Below, piece by piece: positions 35,292-44,282 of a stretch of DNA of 64,000 bases. Location of the stretch: NCBI GenBank assembly GCA_018242665.1, contig JAFEBL010000014.1:1-64000 (forward strand), given 5' to 3'. The notes under the pieces were generated by a model that saw nothing but the letters and a program-made list of their open reading frames with translations, searched no databases and was not told where the DNA came from. This DNA comes from Nitrospira sp. GTDB lineage: Bacteria; Nitrospirota; Nitrospiria; Nitrospirales; Nitrospiraceae. Position 1 is the first letter of the stretch; each line of letters starts with the position of its first letter. Both the position numbers and the translations under genes were made by a program.

Positions 35292-35732
35292 TTAGGATGA
35301 GGTTTCGGCTGGAGCAACCGGTGCAGGCTTTGGTTCTGCTGCGGCGGGACCGGCAGCCTGAGCAACCGGTTTCGTGGCAGGTGCCGGAGCGGCAGGCGCT
35401 GCACTCGCGGCTCCAGCTGCAGCCGGAGGAGTCGCAGGCTTGGGAGGAGCGGCAGGTTTCGGTGGGGCGGGCCGTTCCGGCTTAATTCCACCTTCCCAGG
35501 ATGGGCCAGAATACATATCTGCAGCCAGGCCCTTGCCCTTCCACTTCTCTTCGAAATCCGCAGCGGCCTTGTTCGGGGTTTCCCCCGCACCCACCACATC
35601 ATTCCACGGATAGGCACGCGGCCCAATCTGGCACCCTGTTTCCGTCCGCCTCAAATACAAGGCAATCGGATTCCCTCGGTAGGGGCCGAGATAGATATGC
35701 ACCGATCCCACATATTCGAGCAATGTGGCCAC
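35292..35732 (-). CDS. Ala/Pro-rich small protein with uncertain start (about 146 aa)
   Basis: GGAGG stands just before ATG 35735 and GTG 35732; the latter has better spacing. Residues 1-65 form a compact part with VGSVHIYLGPYRGNPIALYL and a cysteine, followed by DVVGAGETPNKAAADFEEKW. The rest is a low-complexity Ala/Pro/Lys tail. In the same frame upstream the sequence reads MLLMASCTS, like the end of a lipoprotein signal, but a stop codon cuts it to a few residues, so the gene may have lost its signal or the start may be misread. The function is unknown. Confidence 0.55.
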   Translation of the reverse strand: MATLLEYVGSVHIYLGPYRGNPIALYLRRTETGCQIGPRAYPWNDVVGAGETPNKAAADFEEKWKGKGLAADMYSGPSWEGGIKPERPAPPKPAAPPKPATPPAAAGAASAAPAAPAPATKPVAQAAGPAAAEPKPAPVAPAETSS

Positions 35733-35821
35733 CATGCCTCCAAAGGAGGTGCATGATGCCATAAGAAGCATGGAGAGGGCAAGAAGGACCTAATCACCCC
35801 TGCTATTTGGTCTATGCCTGA

Positions 35822-36343
35822 TCAGTGCAGGGCTGGACGTTCGGTGGAAGGACGCGAGCGAAGTAGGTACAGCCCGCCGATCAGGATAATGATGACGACC
35901 ACATTCAAGCCGACATCCATAAGATATTGCTGAAAGAGCTCGTGCCTGGTTTCCTTGGCCACCGCTTCAAGCTGGTAAGAGAGTTCGGCACTGGCGGTCA
36001 ACAGTCTCCTGGTGCAGGCAATGATCCCCACAGACAAATACGGCTCCAATTCCAGCACTTCCGTCTGAAGAAATCGCACGACGGTACGAAACAGCTCCAG
36101 GAGAATGATCACCAGAAGCAGATCGTTCAACAGCTTGAGCGCGGCAGGCAGAAGGGCGAGCTGTACGGGTCGCGCCAGGAATATGTACCAGGCATGGACG
36201 AAAATAATCAGACAGAGAGCCAGCAGGCTGAACCCCGCCGCGACATACCCGAGCCGGTCCAGCTGGTCCATAAACCCCAGCCACCAGCGCATACTGGGCC
36301 GATGAAAACTTTCATCAGACCCCGTCGTATTCGGCGAGGACAT
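35822..36343 (-). CDS. PsiE-like phosphate-starvation-inducible membrane protein (173 aa)
   Basis: Four hydrophobic helices are visible: about residues 33-55, 62-90 (LLPAALKLLNDLLLVIILLE), 101-115 and 147-165. LLDDL-like acidic spacing and RTVVRFLQTEVLELEPYLSV match the PsiE family. The role of the family is unclear; the E. coli gene is induced by phosphate lack. The ATG at 36343 overlaps the stop codon of the preceding gene (TAATG), so the two are translationally coupled. The longer frame to 36502 runs over that gene and is not used. Confidence 0.75.
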   Translation of the reverse strand: MSSPNTTGSDESFHRPSMRWWLGFMDQLDRLGYVAAGFSLLALCLIIFVHAWYIFLARPVQLALLPAALKLLNDLLLVIILLELFRTVVRFLQTEVLELEPYLSVGIIACTRRLLTASAELSYQLEAVAKETRHELFQQYLMDVGLNVVVIIILIGGLYLLRSRPSTERPALH

Positions 36344-36726
36344 TACGCCTGCCCCGCCGGACCAGTCGGCATCGGAGTCCCTTCTTCCAGCGGTTGACCA
36401 AACCTCAACCCATGTACCGCGCCAGTGGTGATGAGGTGTCCGCAACAGTCGATCCCTTGCAGACCGGCCCCTCCATCCAACACCATGATCCGCAAGCCGC
36501 AAGAGTCTGCAAACTGCCGCTTCTCTTCGAGGATCGCACCAGGCAGCAGGGTACCACGCTTGCGGCCTCTCGACGGCAGGATCTCAGGCACCAGATCTTC
36601 TTCCGTCAATTCATGGCCGCAACAAAAAATTTTCTTGAATCCTTCGCCGCCCCCCGCACACTTGACTACCAACCCGCAGGAGTCAGGGAAACGTTTGCGC
36701 TCATCGAGAATATCACCTTTTTTCAT
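36343..36726 (-). CDS. Tandem-repeat cysteine protein, desulforedoxin-like (127 aa)
   Basis: GAGG precedes the ATG. The protein is two copies of one unit, residues 4-41 and 63-100, each with GxIL(D/E)E(R/K), F-x-DSCGL, a Gly-rich turn and CCGH. Metal ligand candidates are C17, C35, C36 and H38, then C76, C94, C95 and H97, with identical spacing. The layout recalls desulforedoxin (CxxCG, Gly-rich turn, CCG), but the first cysteine is replaced by Pro or Ala and a His follows CCG, suggesting a Cys3-His site. There is no signal peptide. It is coupled to the PsiE-like gene; NagZ lies upstream in transcription. Confidence 0.75.
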   Translation of the reverse strand: MKKGDILDERKRFPDSCGLVVKCAGGGEGFKKIFCCGHELTEEDLVPEILPSRGRKRGTLLPGAILEEKRQFADSCGLRIMVLDGGAGLQGIDCCGHLITTGAVHGLRFGQPLEEGTPMPTGPAGQA

Positions 36727-36772
36727 GACTCTACCTCATCAGAAGTTGAGTCCGGCGCCGCCACCGGATGGA

Positions 36773-37924
36773 TCAGACATGCGTCACGGGCGAATCGGAT
36801 ACCGCCACCGCTTGAGTGTGCTCGAGTGTCTTCGGCACAGGAACCCGCGCGTAGGCCTTGTGCCACGACTCCAGCAACATCTTATGCGTGCGACAGCCGA
36901 CCACCAGCCGGGCATCGGAAATGGTGACCGGTTTATAGGGATGCACGTATTGCGACTTGAGCCGTGCCACGCGAGTCAAGGACTGATCCAATCTTTCCTG
37001 CGTGATCCGACCGTCTCGCACCGCGCGCTCCATCGCTTGCATCGCAGCCTCCACCCGATCCTGATCTTTGCAGATCAATAAGACATCGCACCCCGCCACG
37101 AACGCTCGCACAGCCGCTTCACCGATGCCGTCGTGATCGATAATGGCATGCATCTCCAAGTCATCCGTGAAGACGACGCCATCATAACGAAATTCCTCCC
37201 GTAACAACCGCTGAATCACCGCCGGCGAGAGGGTCGCCGGAGCATCGGGATCCAAGACTCGATACAACACATGCGCCGTCATCAGGCTGGCAACACCGAA
37301 CTTGATCGCGTGTTGAAATGGGGGAAACTCCGTGTCGCGGAGCCGCTGAAGTCCCGCGTCCACCACTGGGAGTTCCTTGTGCGAGTCGGTCGAGGTCTCA
37401 CCATGGCCGGGGAAATGTTTGCCGCAGGCCACCACCATGTTGTCCTGCAACCCGCCGATGGTGGCTTGCCCCAACTCAGCAACGAGCTCAGGATCTGCGC
37501 CGAACGCCCGGTCGCCGATCACTGGATTGTCCGGGTTACTATTCACATCGAGCACAGGCGCCATGTTCATATTAATGCCCACGGCTCGCAACTCTTTGGC
37601 AATGGTCGCCGCAGCCGAGTAGGCCAACTCACTGGAGTTGCATTGTCCCAACTGGGCACAGGGCGGGAAGATGGTGAATTCAGCGGGAAGCCGCGATACA
37701 CGCCCCCCTTCTTGATCGATCGCGATCAGCAGGGGCGATTCGGGAGACAGCTTTTGTAACCCATTCGTCAGATCAACGATCTGCTGCACCGATTCGAGGT
37801 TGCGCCGAAAAAAAATCACGCCGCCGGGGCGGTAGGCCTTCATGAACGAGGCCAGCTCCTTGCTGACCGTCGTCCCCGTAAACCCCATCATGAACAGCTG
37901 ACCGATTTGCTCGCGTACCGTCAT
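36773..37924 (-). CDS. nagZ: Beta-N-acetylhexosaminidase NagZ (family 3 glycosidase, 383 aa)
   Basis: The signature KHFPGHGETSTDSHKELP contains the NagZ-specific Asp-His loop that serves as general acid/base. IAIDQEGGRVSRLP and GVVFTDDLEMHAI provide the substrate pocket and the catalytic Asp. There is no signal peptide, so it acts in the cytoplasm, removing N-acetylglucosamine from anhydro-muropeptides in cell-wall recycling. The C-terminal 50 residues extend beyond the usual length of about 340. It follows pepA on the same strand after about 70 bases. Confidence 0.93.
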   Translation of the reverse strand: MTVREQIGQLFMMGFTGTTVSKELASFMKAYRPGGVIFFRRNLESVQQIVDLTNGLQKLSPESPLLIAIDQEGGRVSRLPAEFTIFPPCAQLGQCNSSELAYSAAATIAKELRAVGINMNMAPVLDVNSNPDNPVIGDRAFGADPELVAELGQATIGGLQDNMVVACGKHFPGHGETSTDSHKELPVVDAGLQRLRDTEFPPFQHAIKFGVASLMTAHVLYRVLDPDAPATLSPAVIQRLLREEFRYDGVVFTDDLEMHAIIDHDGIGEAAVRAFVAGCDVLLICKDQDRVEAAMQAMERAVRDGRITQERLDQSLTRVARLKSQYVHPYKPVTISDARLVVGCRTHKMLLESWHKAYARVPVPKTLEHTQAVAVSDSPVTHV

Positions 37925-37993
37925 ACGACCCTACTCCGCGGAACTGGTGAGAAGCGACTGATGGATGCTGACTGGTCGACCCATACCCTGCCC

Positions 37994-39514
37994 TTACGGC
38001 AAGGTGCGGTCGAGCAGGAACTGAATCAACAGGCGCGTACCAATGCCGGTGGGGCCCTTCGGCAAGTAGGCCCGTTCGCGTTCGCTCCAATCGGTGCTGG
38101 CAATGTCCAGGTGGATCCATGGACAGTCGCCCACAAACTTGCTGAGAAACAGCGCGGCGGTAATCATGCCTCCCCCACGGCCGCCGATATTCCGCATATC
38201 TGCCACGTCGCTGCGGAGTTGCTCGAAATATTCCTCCCACAGTGGCATCTCCCACACACGCTCTCCGGCCCGCATCCCGGCGTTGCGAACCTGCTCCTTC
38301 AACTGATCGTTGTTGCCGAACATCCCGATGGCGAACTGACCGAGAGCGACGACACAGGCGCCGGTCAGGGTCGCAATGTCGAGCAGCACCGCCGGTTTGT
38401 AGCGAGTGGCATAGGCCAAGGCGTCGGAGAGAATTAACCGGCCTTCAGCATCGGTGTTCTGCACTTCCACAGTTTTGCCGGACAGCGTCTTCACCACGTC
38501 GCCCGGCCGCATCGCGCGCCCGCCCGGCATATTTTCCGCCACCGGTAGGATACTGACCAGGTGGAGCGGCAATTTGAGCCGTGCCGCAGCCCGCATGGTG
38601 GCCAGCACCTCGGCACCGCCGGTCATATCGGCCTTCATGTGCTCCATATTTTCGGCTGGCTTCAGCGAAATTCCGCCCGTATCGAAGGTAATAGTTTTCC
38701 CGACCAACACCACCGGCGGGTCGCCTTTTTTGGCCTTGGCGCCCTTGTATTCCAGAATAATGAACTTCGGCGGTTCGTGACTGCCTCGAGCCACGCCGAG
38801 CAGTGCCCCCATGCCGAGCTGCTCCATCTCCTTTTGCTCGAGCACTTTGAGCCGGACACCCGACTCCTTCGCCACCGTCTTCGCCTCTTGTACAATGCGC
38901 GTCGGCGTCATCACGTTGGCCGGGTGATTACACAGGTCCCGCACCAGCACCGTCGCCTCAGCCGTCGCCACCCCACGCCGGATGCCCTCGGTGATCTGTG
39001 GAAGCAGGGAGGCTTGTGCGGTATAGATCGTCACGCGTTCGACATCGACCGGCTTGGTTCCGTTTGGGCTACGATAGGCCGTGAACTGATAGTTTCCGAG
39101 GATGGCCCCTTCAGCCAGCGCTTGCGCAACATCCTGAACCGGAATCTCCTCCAACAACGCTCCGGGAAGGACGACGCCAAATGAAGCCACTTTGGCCTGG
39201 CGAACCCGTTTGACCGCCGATCCCAGCGCTTGCCGAAAGGCATCCAAGCGCAAATCTTTTTCCTTGCCCAGGCCCGTCAGCAGCAGACGCTTGGCCTTCG
39301 CCTTGCCTTGGGTATGAACCACCAGCCCTTCGCCGAGCTTGCCTTCAAATTCTCCGCGCTGCATCAGGCCGGCGAGATGGCCCCCGAGTTGAGCATTGAT
39401 GGCGGCGGCTTCCTGCGCCAGGTCTGAGATGCCCTCGCACGAGAGCAGCACCAGCACCTCCGTGACCTCATGTTCCGCTCGTCCCACCTGTGCTTGAACG
39501 TGGATCGTCTTCAT
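37994..39514 (-). CDS. pepA: Leucyl aminopeptidase PepA (M17 family, 506 aa)
   Basis: GGGAGG lies just before the ATG at 39514. The C-terminal catalytic domain has the M17 signature NTDAEGRLILSDAL and all metal and catalytic residues: Lys and Asp in VLVGKTITFDTGGISLKP, Asp in MKADMTGGAEV, and the Asp/Glu pair of NTDAEGR. The N-terminal domain (1-160) is the macro-like fold. The hexameric enzyme removes N-terminal residues in the cytoplasm and in some bacteria also binds DNA. It sits between queE and nagZ in a same-strand run. Confidence 0.96.
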   Translation of the reverse strand: MKTIHVQAQVGRAEHEVTEVLVLLSCEGISDLAQEAAAINAQLGGHLAGLMQRGEFEGKLGEGLVVHTQGKAKAKRLLLTGLGKEKDLRLDAFRQALGSAVKRVRQAKVASFGVVLPGALLEEIPVQDVAQALAEGAILGNYQFTAYRSPNGTKPVDVERVTIYTAQASLLPQITEGIRRGVATAEATVLVRDLCNHPANVMTPTRIVQEAKTVAKESGVRLKVLEQKEMEQLGMGALLGVARGSHEPPKFIILEYKGAKAKKGDPPVVLVGKTITFDTGGISLKPAENMEHMKADMTGGAEVLATMRAAARLKLPLHLVSILPVAENMPGGRAMRPGDVVKTLSGKTVEVQNTDAEGRLILSDALAYATRYKPAVLLDIATLTGACVVALGQFAIGMFGNNDQLKEQVRNAGMRAGERVWEMPLWEEYFEQLRSDVADMRNIGGRGGGMITAALFLSKFVGDCPWIHLDIASTDWSERERAYLPKGPTGIGTRLLIQFLLDRTLP

Positions 39515-39551
39515 CAATCCTCCCCTGGTTTGTCCCGTTCACCGGCCGCGC

Positions 39552-40190
39552 TTACACCCCGCGCATGTCCGGCGCCCATACATGCTTGTGTAGTTGCAAT
39601 TGGAACCGTACCGGCAATTTGTCGGCCAACACCCACTCCGCCAACTGCCGCGCATCCGTCTCCCCAAACACCGGACTCACGAGCACCGTGCAGCGGCGAG
39701 TCAGCTCCCACCGACGAATCACCTCACGGGTCCACTCATAATCGTTTCGATCCTTGATCACAAACTTTGCTTCATCGTGAGAGGCCAGCCGCTCCAGGTT
39801 CGGCCAATGCATTCGCTCGGCCATTCCACTTCCCGGACATTTCACGTCGAGCACCACGTGAACCCGCCGGTCGACGCCAGCGGTATCGATGGCGCCGCTC
39901 GTTTCCAACAGGACCTGAAACCCTTCGTCACACAGCCTCGTCAGCAGCGGAAACGCCTCCGGCTGACTCAGCGGTTCCCCTCCGGTGACCTCGACCAGCG
40001 GACAGCCAAACGCTCGGACCTGCGCGAGCACCTCGTCCTGCGTCACGTCATGGCCACCGTAGAAGGCGTAAGCCGTATCACACCAGGTGCATCGAAGCGG
40101 GCATCCGGTCAAACGAATGAACACGCAGGGCTTGCCGGCATGGGTAGATTCGCCCTGGATGCTATGGAAGATTTCGGTGACTTTGAGCAT
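39552..40190 (-). CDS. queE: 7-carboxy-7-deazaguanine synthase QueE (212 aa)
   Basis: FHSIQGESTHAGKPCVFIRL is the hallmark QueE N-terminus. The radical SAM cluster motif is CPLRCTWC (C-x3-C-x2-C), and VEVTGGEPLSQ is the SAM-binding GGEP motif. The enzyme converts carboxytetrahydropterin to carboxydeazaguanine in the queuosine pathway. QueC, QueD and QueF genes are not in the window. No clear ribosome site stands before the ATG. Confidence 0.95.
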   Translation of the reverse strand: MLKVTEIFHSIQGESTHAGKPCVFIRLTGCPLRCTWCDTAYAFYGGHDVTQDEVLAQVRAFGCPLVEVTGGEPLSQPEAFPLLTRLCDEGFQVLLETSGAIDTAGVDRRVHVVLDVKCPGSGMAERMHWPNLERLASHDEAKFVIKDRNDYEWTREVIRRWELTRRCTVLVSPVFGETDARQLAEWVLADKLPVRFQLQLHKHVWAPDMRGV

Positions 40191-40241
40191 GATCGATCAC
40201 ATGGGCCCCCATCCCGCGAGAGTGCTAGGGGATGGTGCTTG

Positions 40242-40937
40242 TCAGATCCAGGTCGTCGTCGGCCATCCATTTCGTTGCGCAATGCGGCCCATGCCGCGAA
40301 TCGGGTTCACGACAAGTGGATGCCCGACCATCGCCAGCAACTCGACATCACCGGGGCTGTCGCCATAAGCGAACGACTGTCCGAGGTCAATGCCGGAATC
40401 CCGCGTCAGCTGCATGATCAATTCCCGCTTGCCCGGACCATAGGGGAGTGGGGCACACACGCGACCGCTGAATCGGTGCTGCTCCTCCTCCAGGCGGGCG
40501 GCCAACAACGTCGGGACTTCCAGCAATGTCGCCAGCGGGGCAATCAGGAAATCCAGAGATCCGGTCACCATCACGATATGGTGTCCGTCCCGTCGATGCG
40601 CGTCCATCCGCGAAAGCCCTTGCCTCGATACACGCGGAAACAGCTCGGCTCGACAAAACTCCTCTGCCAGCGCACGCACATCAGCGGCGGCTTTCCCCGC
40701 CAAATACAACTTTCGTTCGCGCAACGGATGCAACGACACTGGAGGCGCGTTTCGCACCACCCAGCCGATGCTGTCACGCACCTCACGCCACCCGACCAGT
40801 CCACGTTTCCAGAGAAAGCGGAAAAAACAGACCTCGCTCGCTTCTCCCGGAAGCAGGGTGTTGTCGACGTCAAAGAGCGCAGCGATGCGAGTTTGCCGAC
40901 CAGTGTGCGAAATATGAGGGGTGGAGAGAGGCGTCAT
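40242..40937 (-). CDS. HAD-superfamily IB phosphatase (231 aa)
   Basis: Motif I is AALFDVDNTLLPG with the nucleophilic Asp and the acid/base Asp two residues later. Motif II is VMVTGSLDFL, and motif III/IV is YGDSPGDVELLAMVG. A helical cap lies between motifs I and II. This is the SerB-like IB subfamily that includes phosphoserine phosphatase and lipid phosphate phosphatases; the substrate is not clear. It is the first gene of the run leading to queE, pepA and nagZ. Confidence 0.88.
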   Translation of the reverse strand: MTPLSTPHISHTGRQTRIAALFDVDNTLLPGEASEVCFFRFLWKRGLVGWREVRDSIGWVVRNAPPVSLHPLRERKLYLAGKAAADVRALAEEFCRAELFPRVSRQGLSRMDAHRRDGHHIVMVTGSLDFLIAPLATLLEVPTLLAARLEEEQHRFSGRVCAPLPYGPGKRELIMQLTRDSGIDLGQSFAYGDSPGDVELLAMVGHPLVVNPIRGMGRIAQRNGWPTTTWI

Positions 40938-41026
40938 CTCGACCGTGAGCTCGCCGATTGCTGTATGGGAAAGGATCTGCGATGTGTTCCGAAACCCGCG
41001 TCAGATTCTACCGGACAACTAGTTGA

Positions 41027-41056
41027 TTGACAAGCATTTTGGAGCACTTCTATAAT
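41027..41056 (+). promoter_or_regulatory. Consensus sigma-70 promoter of tRNA-Leu(GAG)
   Basis: Both boxes are perfect: TTGACA at 41027-41032 and TATAAT at 41051-41056, 18 bases apart. The tRNA starts about 100 bases beyond the expected start point, so a sizeable leader must be removed. Confidence 0.85.
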
Positions 41057-41162
41057 GCGCTTCCCTGCAGGCCTGCATCGGCGTGGCACAGACAGACCAT
41101 CCGTCGTCCCTCGTGCCTCACGACAACGCAAGCCTGACGTTTTGACGGAGACAGCCTCGGTT

Positions 41163-41246
41163 GCCGAAGTGGTGGAATGGCAGACACGCACGTTTGAGGG
41201 GCGTGTGGCGCAAGCCGTGCGGGTTCAAGTCCCGCCTTCGGCACCA
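41163..41246 (+). tRNA. tRNA-Leu (anticodon GAG)
   Basis: GCCGAAG pairs with CTTCGGC, the discriminator is A and CCA is encoded. The anticodon stem CACGT/GCGTG (one T-G pair) closes the loop TTGAGGG, giving GAG, which reads CUC/CUU codons. A class II variable arm is present. Confidence 0.96.
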
Positions 41247-41440
41247 AACTCGACGATCCGGTTACAAGACGCAGCACCCATCGGACTCTGATCCGAACGT
41301 CCGGGCCATCTCTCGCACACGACCCACGCCATCTGCCAAGCACCTTCCCTCCTTACATCCAGCGTTTCGCAGAAGATTGTCGTCTCCACACAGGAACGTG
41401 CATCGCCAACATGGGACTGCCCCATTTTACGTAGATAAAC

Positions 41441-41460
41441 GGCCCTACCGCACTAGGGCC
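41441..41460. repeat. Hairpin in the gap between tRNA-Leu and the kinase gene
   Basis: GGCCCTA and TAGGGCC pair perfectly around a six-base loop. No T tract follows on either strand. It is the only structure I can see in the 405-base gap from 41247 to 41651. Confidence 0.5.
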
Positions 41461-41651
41461 CAATTCCATCGCCAAATGTCAATCATCTCTAACCGCCGGC
41501 GCGACCTTGGTGGTATCATGCCATTCTCACGGGCTCATGCGGCATCGTTAAGACCAGCGTGGGACGCACGACGAGCCGCCAGCCTGGCGCTAGCCACCAC
41601 GTAAATATTGCAGATGCCCCGACCCACGCAGCCCAGATGAAGGAGTCTTCT

Positions 41652-43244
41652 GTGAGCGCCCACGATTTGCCAGCACCATTTCCCTATGCCGGAGATTCAC
41701 ATGCTCTCGAGGCATTTGTCAGAATCCTCGCCACCCAGGCATCTGTCGGTATCTTTCTTGCGGATGCTCAGGGGCAAACAATTTATCTGAATGAGCGATT
41801 GCGTCGCATGGCCGGCCTCTCCGGTGCTCCGGCAGCGAAAGAATGTTGGTTGGATGCCCTCATCCCGGAGGATCACGATCTCATTGTGACGGAATGGGCT
41901 TCCGCCATCGCGCAGGATCGGAGCTTCTCGCGGGAGTTTCGATTTCAACGACCTGATGGAACAGTGCGCTGGGTGATGGCAGAAGCGTTTCCAGTTCGTA
42001 TCGACGATGCGCCTGCCCACGGATACGCGGGCATGGTCCGCGACATTACCCCGCGACAATTGGCATTGGACGCGCTGCATGCCTGCGAGGAGCGCTATCG
42101 CATGCTGGCATCCGCCTCACCCCAGCCGGTGCTTGTCTTCGCCGACGAGACTCTGCTGTTCATGAATGAGGCGGGCATCAGACTGTTTGGCCTTCCCGCC
42201 GCACCTCCACTCGAAGGCCACGCGTGGTCGGAGTGGTTCGCCAAGGAATTCCTCCAGGATCTCCCACTCTCCACTCCGGCGACTCCGGTCGAACGCCACT
42301 ATGCATGTCCCGATGGAAGCGGGATCGACGTGGAATTGCTCGCAAGCGCTGTCATGTTCGATGGGCATCCAGCCGTTCAGGTGCTGGCCACGGACCGTAC
42401 GGAACAGAAGCAGCTTGTGGCACAATTGCGTCGCTCACACAAAATGGCAGCCGTCGCCACATTGGCCGGCGGGATGGCCCATGAGTTCAATAACTGCCTC
42501 ACCGCCATCATGGGGTTTTCCGACTTAGCCTTACCGTTGCTCGCGCCTGACAGTCGGGTTCATGGGCATGTGCAACAGGTCCTCCTGGCGTCGAGACGAG
42601 CCCGAGACCTGGTCACCCAGATGTTGACGTTCGGCCGCCAGGCAGAAGGGGCGAAGCAACCGGTTTCACTCGATATCTTGCTCAAGGAAACACTGCGCAT
42701 GATGAAAGGCCGTCTCCCGAAGACGATCAGTCTGCGCGAATGGATTCCCGGGGCTACCCATCCGATCGTGGCCGACCCGACTCAACTCCATCAACTCTGC
42801 GTCAGGCTTCTGACCCATACTGAACGAGCGCTACGCGCAACCGGCGGGGTGTTGGAGGTGCGATTGGACAATGTCGACCTCAGTCGTGCACTGGATCGGC
42901 AGGAACTCCCGCTTCGCCCGGGTCCGTATGTACGCCTGACCGTCTCGGATATGGGCCATGAGACAGGCGTGGCGGACCAGAGCCACAAGCGAGAGCCACT
43001 GTTCGCCCATCTTCCAGCAGGAGCGCCAGTAGATGTAGAACTCGCCGCCGCGCAACAGATGGTCAGCGAACAGGGGGGAACGCTCCGCGCCACCAGTTCG
43101 GTGGGCCAAGGCAGCACGATTGAAGTCTACTTGCCGGCGTGCATTCCTCCCGGCACGGTGGTCACTCCGGAACCGGAGCGAAACACACCGTCGCACCTCA
43201 CAGAACAGAGGGAATCTCTTGCTGAGCGCGACAAACAGCGATAG
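41652..43244 (+). CDS. PAS-domain sensor histidine kinase with degenerate ATPase domain (530 aa)
   Basis: The GTG at 41652 sits seven bases after AAGGAG; an ATG at 41637 is the alternative. There are no membrane segments. Two PAS domains occupy about residues 20-140 and 146-250. The dimerisation/phosphoacceptor helix has LAGGMAHEFNNCLTAIMGF with His277. In the ATPase domain the N box asparagine is missing (LCVRLLTHTERAL, about 382-394), the G1 box DxGxG reads DMGHETG, and the F box reads KREPLFAHL; only the G2-like VGQGST near 485 is kept. The protein may be unable to phosphorylate itself and act as a phosphatase, scaffold or acceptor. A response regulator follows after 111 bases. Confidence 0.85.
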   Translation: MSAHDLPAPFPYAGDSHALEAFVRILATQASVGIFLADAQGQTIYLNERLRRMAGLSGAPAAKECWLDALIPEDHDLIVTEWASAIAQDRSFSREFRFQRPDGTVRWVMAEAFPVRIDDAPAHGYAGMVRDITPRQLALDALHACEERYRMLASASPQPVLVFADETLLFMNEAGIRLFGLPAAPPLEGHAWSEWFAKEFLQDLPLSTPATPVERHYACPDGSGIDVELLASAVMFDGHPAVQVLATDRTEQKQLVAQLRRSHKMAAVATLAGGMAHEFNNCLTAIMGFSDLALPLLAPDSRVHGHVQQVLLASRRARDLVTQMLTFGRQAEGAKQPVSLDILLKETLRMMKGRLPKTISLREWIPGATHPIVADPTQLHQLCVRLLTHTERALRATGGVLEVRLDNVDLSRALDRQELPLRPGPYVRLTVSDMGHETGVADQSHKREPLFAHLPAGAPVDVELAAAQQMVSEQGGTLRATSSVGQGSTIEVYLPACIPPGTVVTPEPERNTPSHLTEQRESLAERDKQR

Positions 43245-43355
43245 AGTCTCACTGCCGGGGAAACGGCCCGGTCACACCCACATCAACCAGGTCAGCACGA
43301 GCGCACGCCCGATACTCCAATAGTGTGAGCGAATAGCATTTTTGCGAGGAACGAT

Positions 43356-43727
43356 ATGCCATCGGTTTTGATCGTCGACGATGAAGAAGCGATTCGCCAA
43401 CTCATTCGCAGCACGCTGGAACAGGCGGGCTATACGGTTCAGGAAGCAGCAGACGGGAAACAGGGGCTATCACAATATCGCGAGTCCCCCGCGGATCTGG
43501 TCATTATGGATATTCTTATGCCGGATCAAGACGGCCTGGAGAGCATTTTGACATTACGTCGTGAATTCCCGAATGCGAAGATCATGGCCATTACCGGTGG
43601 CAGCGACATGATCGGCATCCTCAACTTTTTGGATGTCGCCCGCATGCTCGGGGCCCGCCGCACACTCCAAAAACCCTTCGAGATGCAACAGCTGCTGGAC
43701 GCCGTCCAAACCGAAATCGCCGGCTAG
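43356..43727 (+). CDS. Single-domain response regulator (CheY-like, 123 aa)
   Basis: All receiver residues are present: acidic pair D8/D9, phosphoacceptor D52 (VIMDILMPDQDG), T80 in MAITGG and K106 in LQKPFE. There is no output domain, so it works by protein contact or as a relay. It follows the degenerate kinase gene on the same strand and is its likely partner, although phosphate may come from another kinase. Confidence 0.92.
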   Translation: MPSVLIVDDEEAIRQLIRSTLEQAGYTVQEAADGKQGLSQYRESPADLVIMDILMPDQDGLESILTLRREFPNAKIMAITGGSDMIGILNFLDVARMLGARRTLQKPFEMQQLLDAVQTEIAG

Positions 43728-43846
43728 CCGGCTCCCGGCCTCAGCCATTCGTAACGCCCCTCGGCTCTCCGCATTGACTTCCTGTCAGGCGATCCGCACA
43801 CTACGCCGCATTCGTGCTCCTTCATTCGCACTGAGACACCGACCTG

Positions 43847-44275
43847 ATGGCGTTCTGGATTCCTCAACTACATGCAGCGCTGGGCGGCCTTGTCCTCGCC
43901 GTCGGCATCGTCGTCATGTGGAAGCAAGCCGTGCTGATCTGGGCCTTGCTCGTCGGCCTCCTCGCCGCTGGCTTGCTCCTCTGGAAGGGACGGAGTATCG
44001 GAGCTGTCTGGGCCTGGACCACCTTGGGACTCGGCGTCGAAAGCATGGCCTGGCCGATCGTAACCATGGTGCAGATGCGGATGGCAGGGGGGCAGCCGAC
44101 GGAGGAACAGATGGAAACCATCCTGAACGCCGTCATCTTCGGGCTCTTCACGTCGGTCTTCTGGGTCACCTTCGCGTTCGGCCTCTTTAAACGAGTGAAG
44201 GAACAACAGGCGCCCCCGGCTCCAGTGACAGCCTCTCCTTCGAGCCGCAAGAAATCGAAGCGGGCACGCGCCTAG
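43847..44275 (+). CDS. Small membrane protein of unknown function (142 aa)
   Basis: Four hydrophobic helices are visible at about residues 7-24, 28-46, 53-72 and 90-114 (AVIFGLFTSVFWVTFAFGLF), followed by a basic Lys/Arg tail that should lie in the cytoplasm. I do not recognise the family. It follows the response regulator by 119 bases and converges on priA with a seven-base gap. Confidence 0.6.
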   Translation: MAFWIPQLHAALGGLVLAVGIVVMWKQAVLIWALLVGLLAAGLLLWKGRSIGAVWAWTTLGLGVESMAWPIVTMVQMRMAGGQPTEEQMETILNAVIFGLFTSVFWVTFAFGLFKRVKEQQAPPAPVTASPSSRKKSKRARA

Positions 44276-44282
44276 TCCCTAT

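Noticed and set aside
36344-36502. Longer PsiE-like protein starting at 36502
   Set aside because: The extra 53 residues overlap the desulforedoxin-like gene and do not resemble the family; TAATG coupling at 36343 explains the start.
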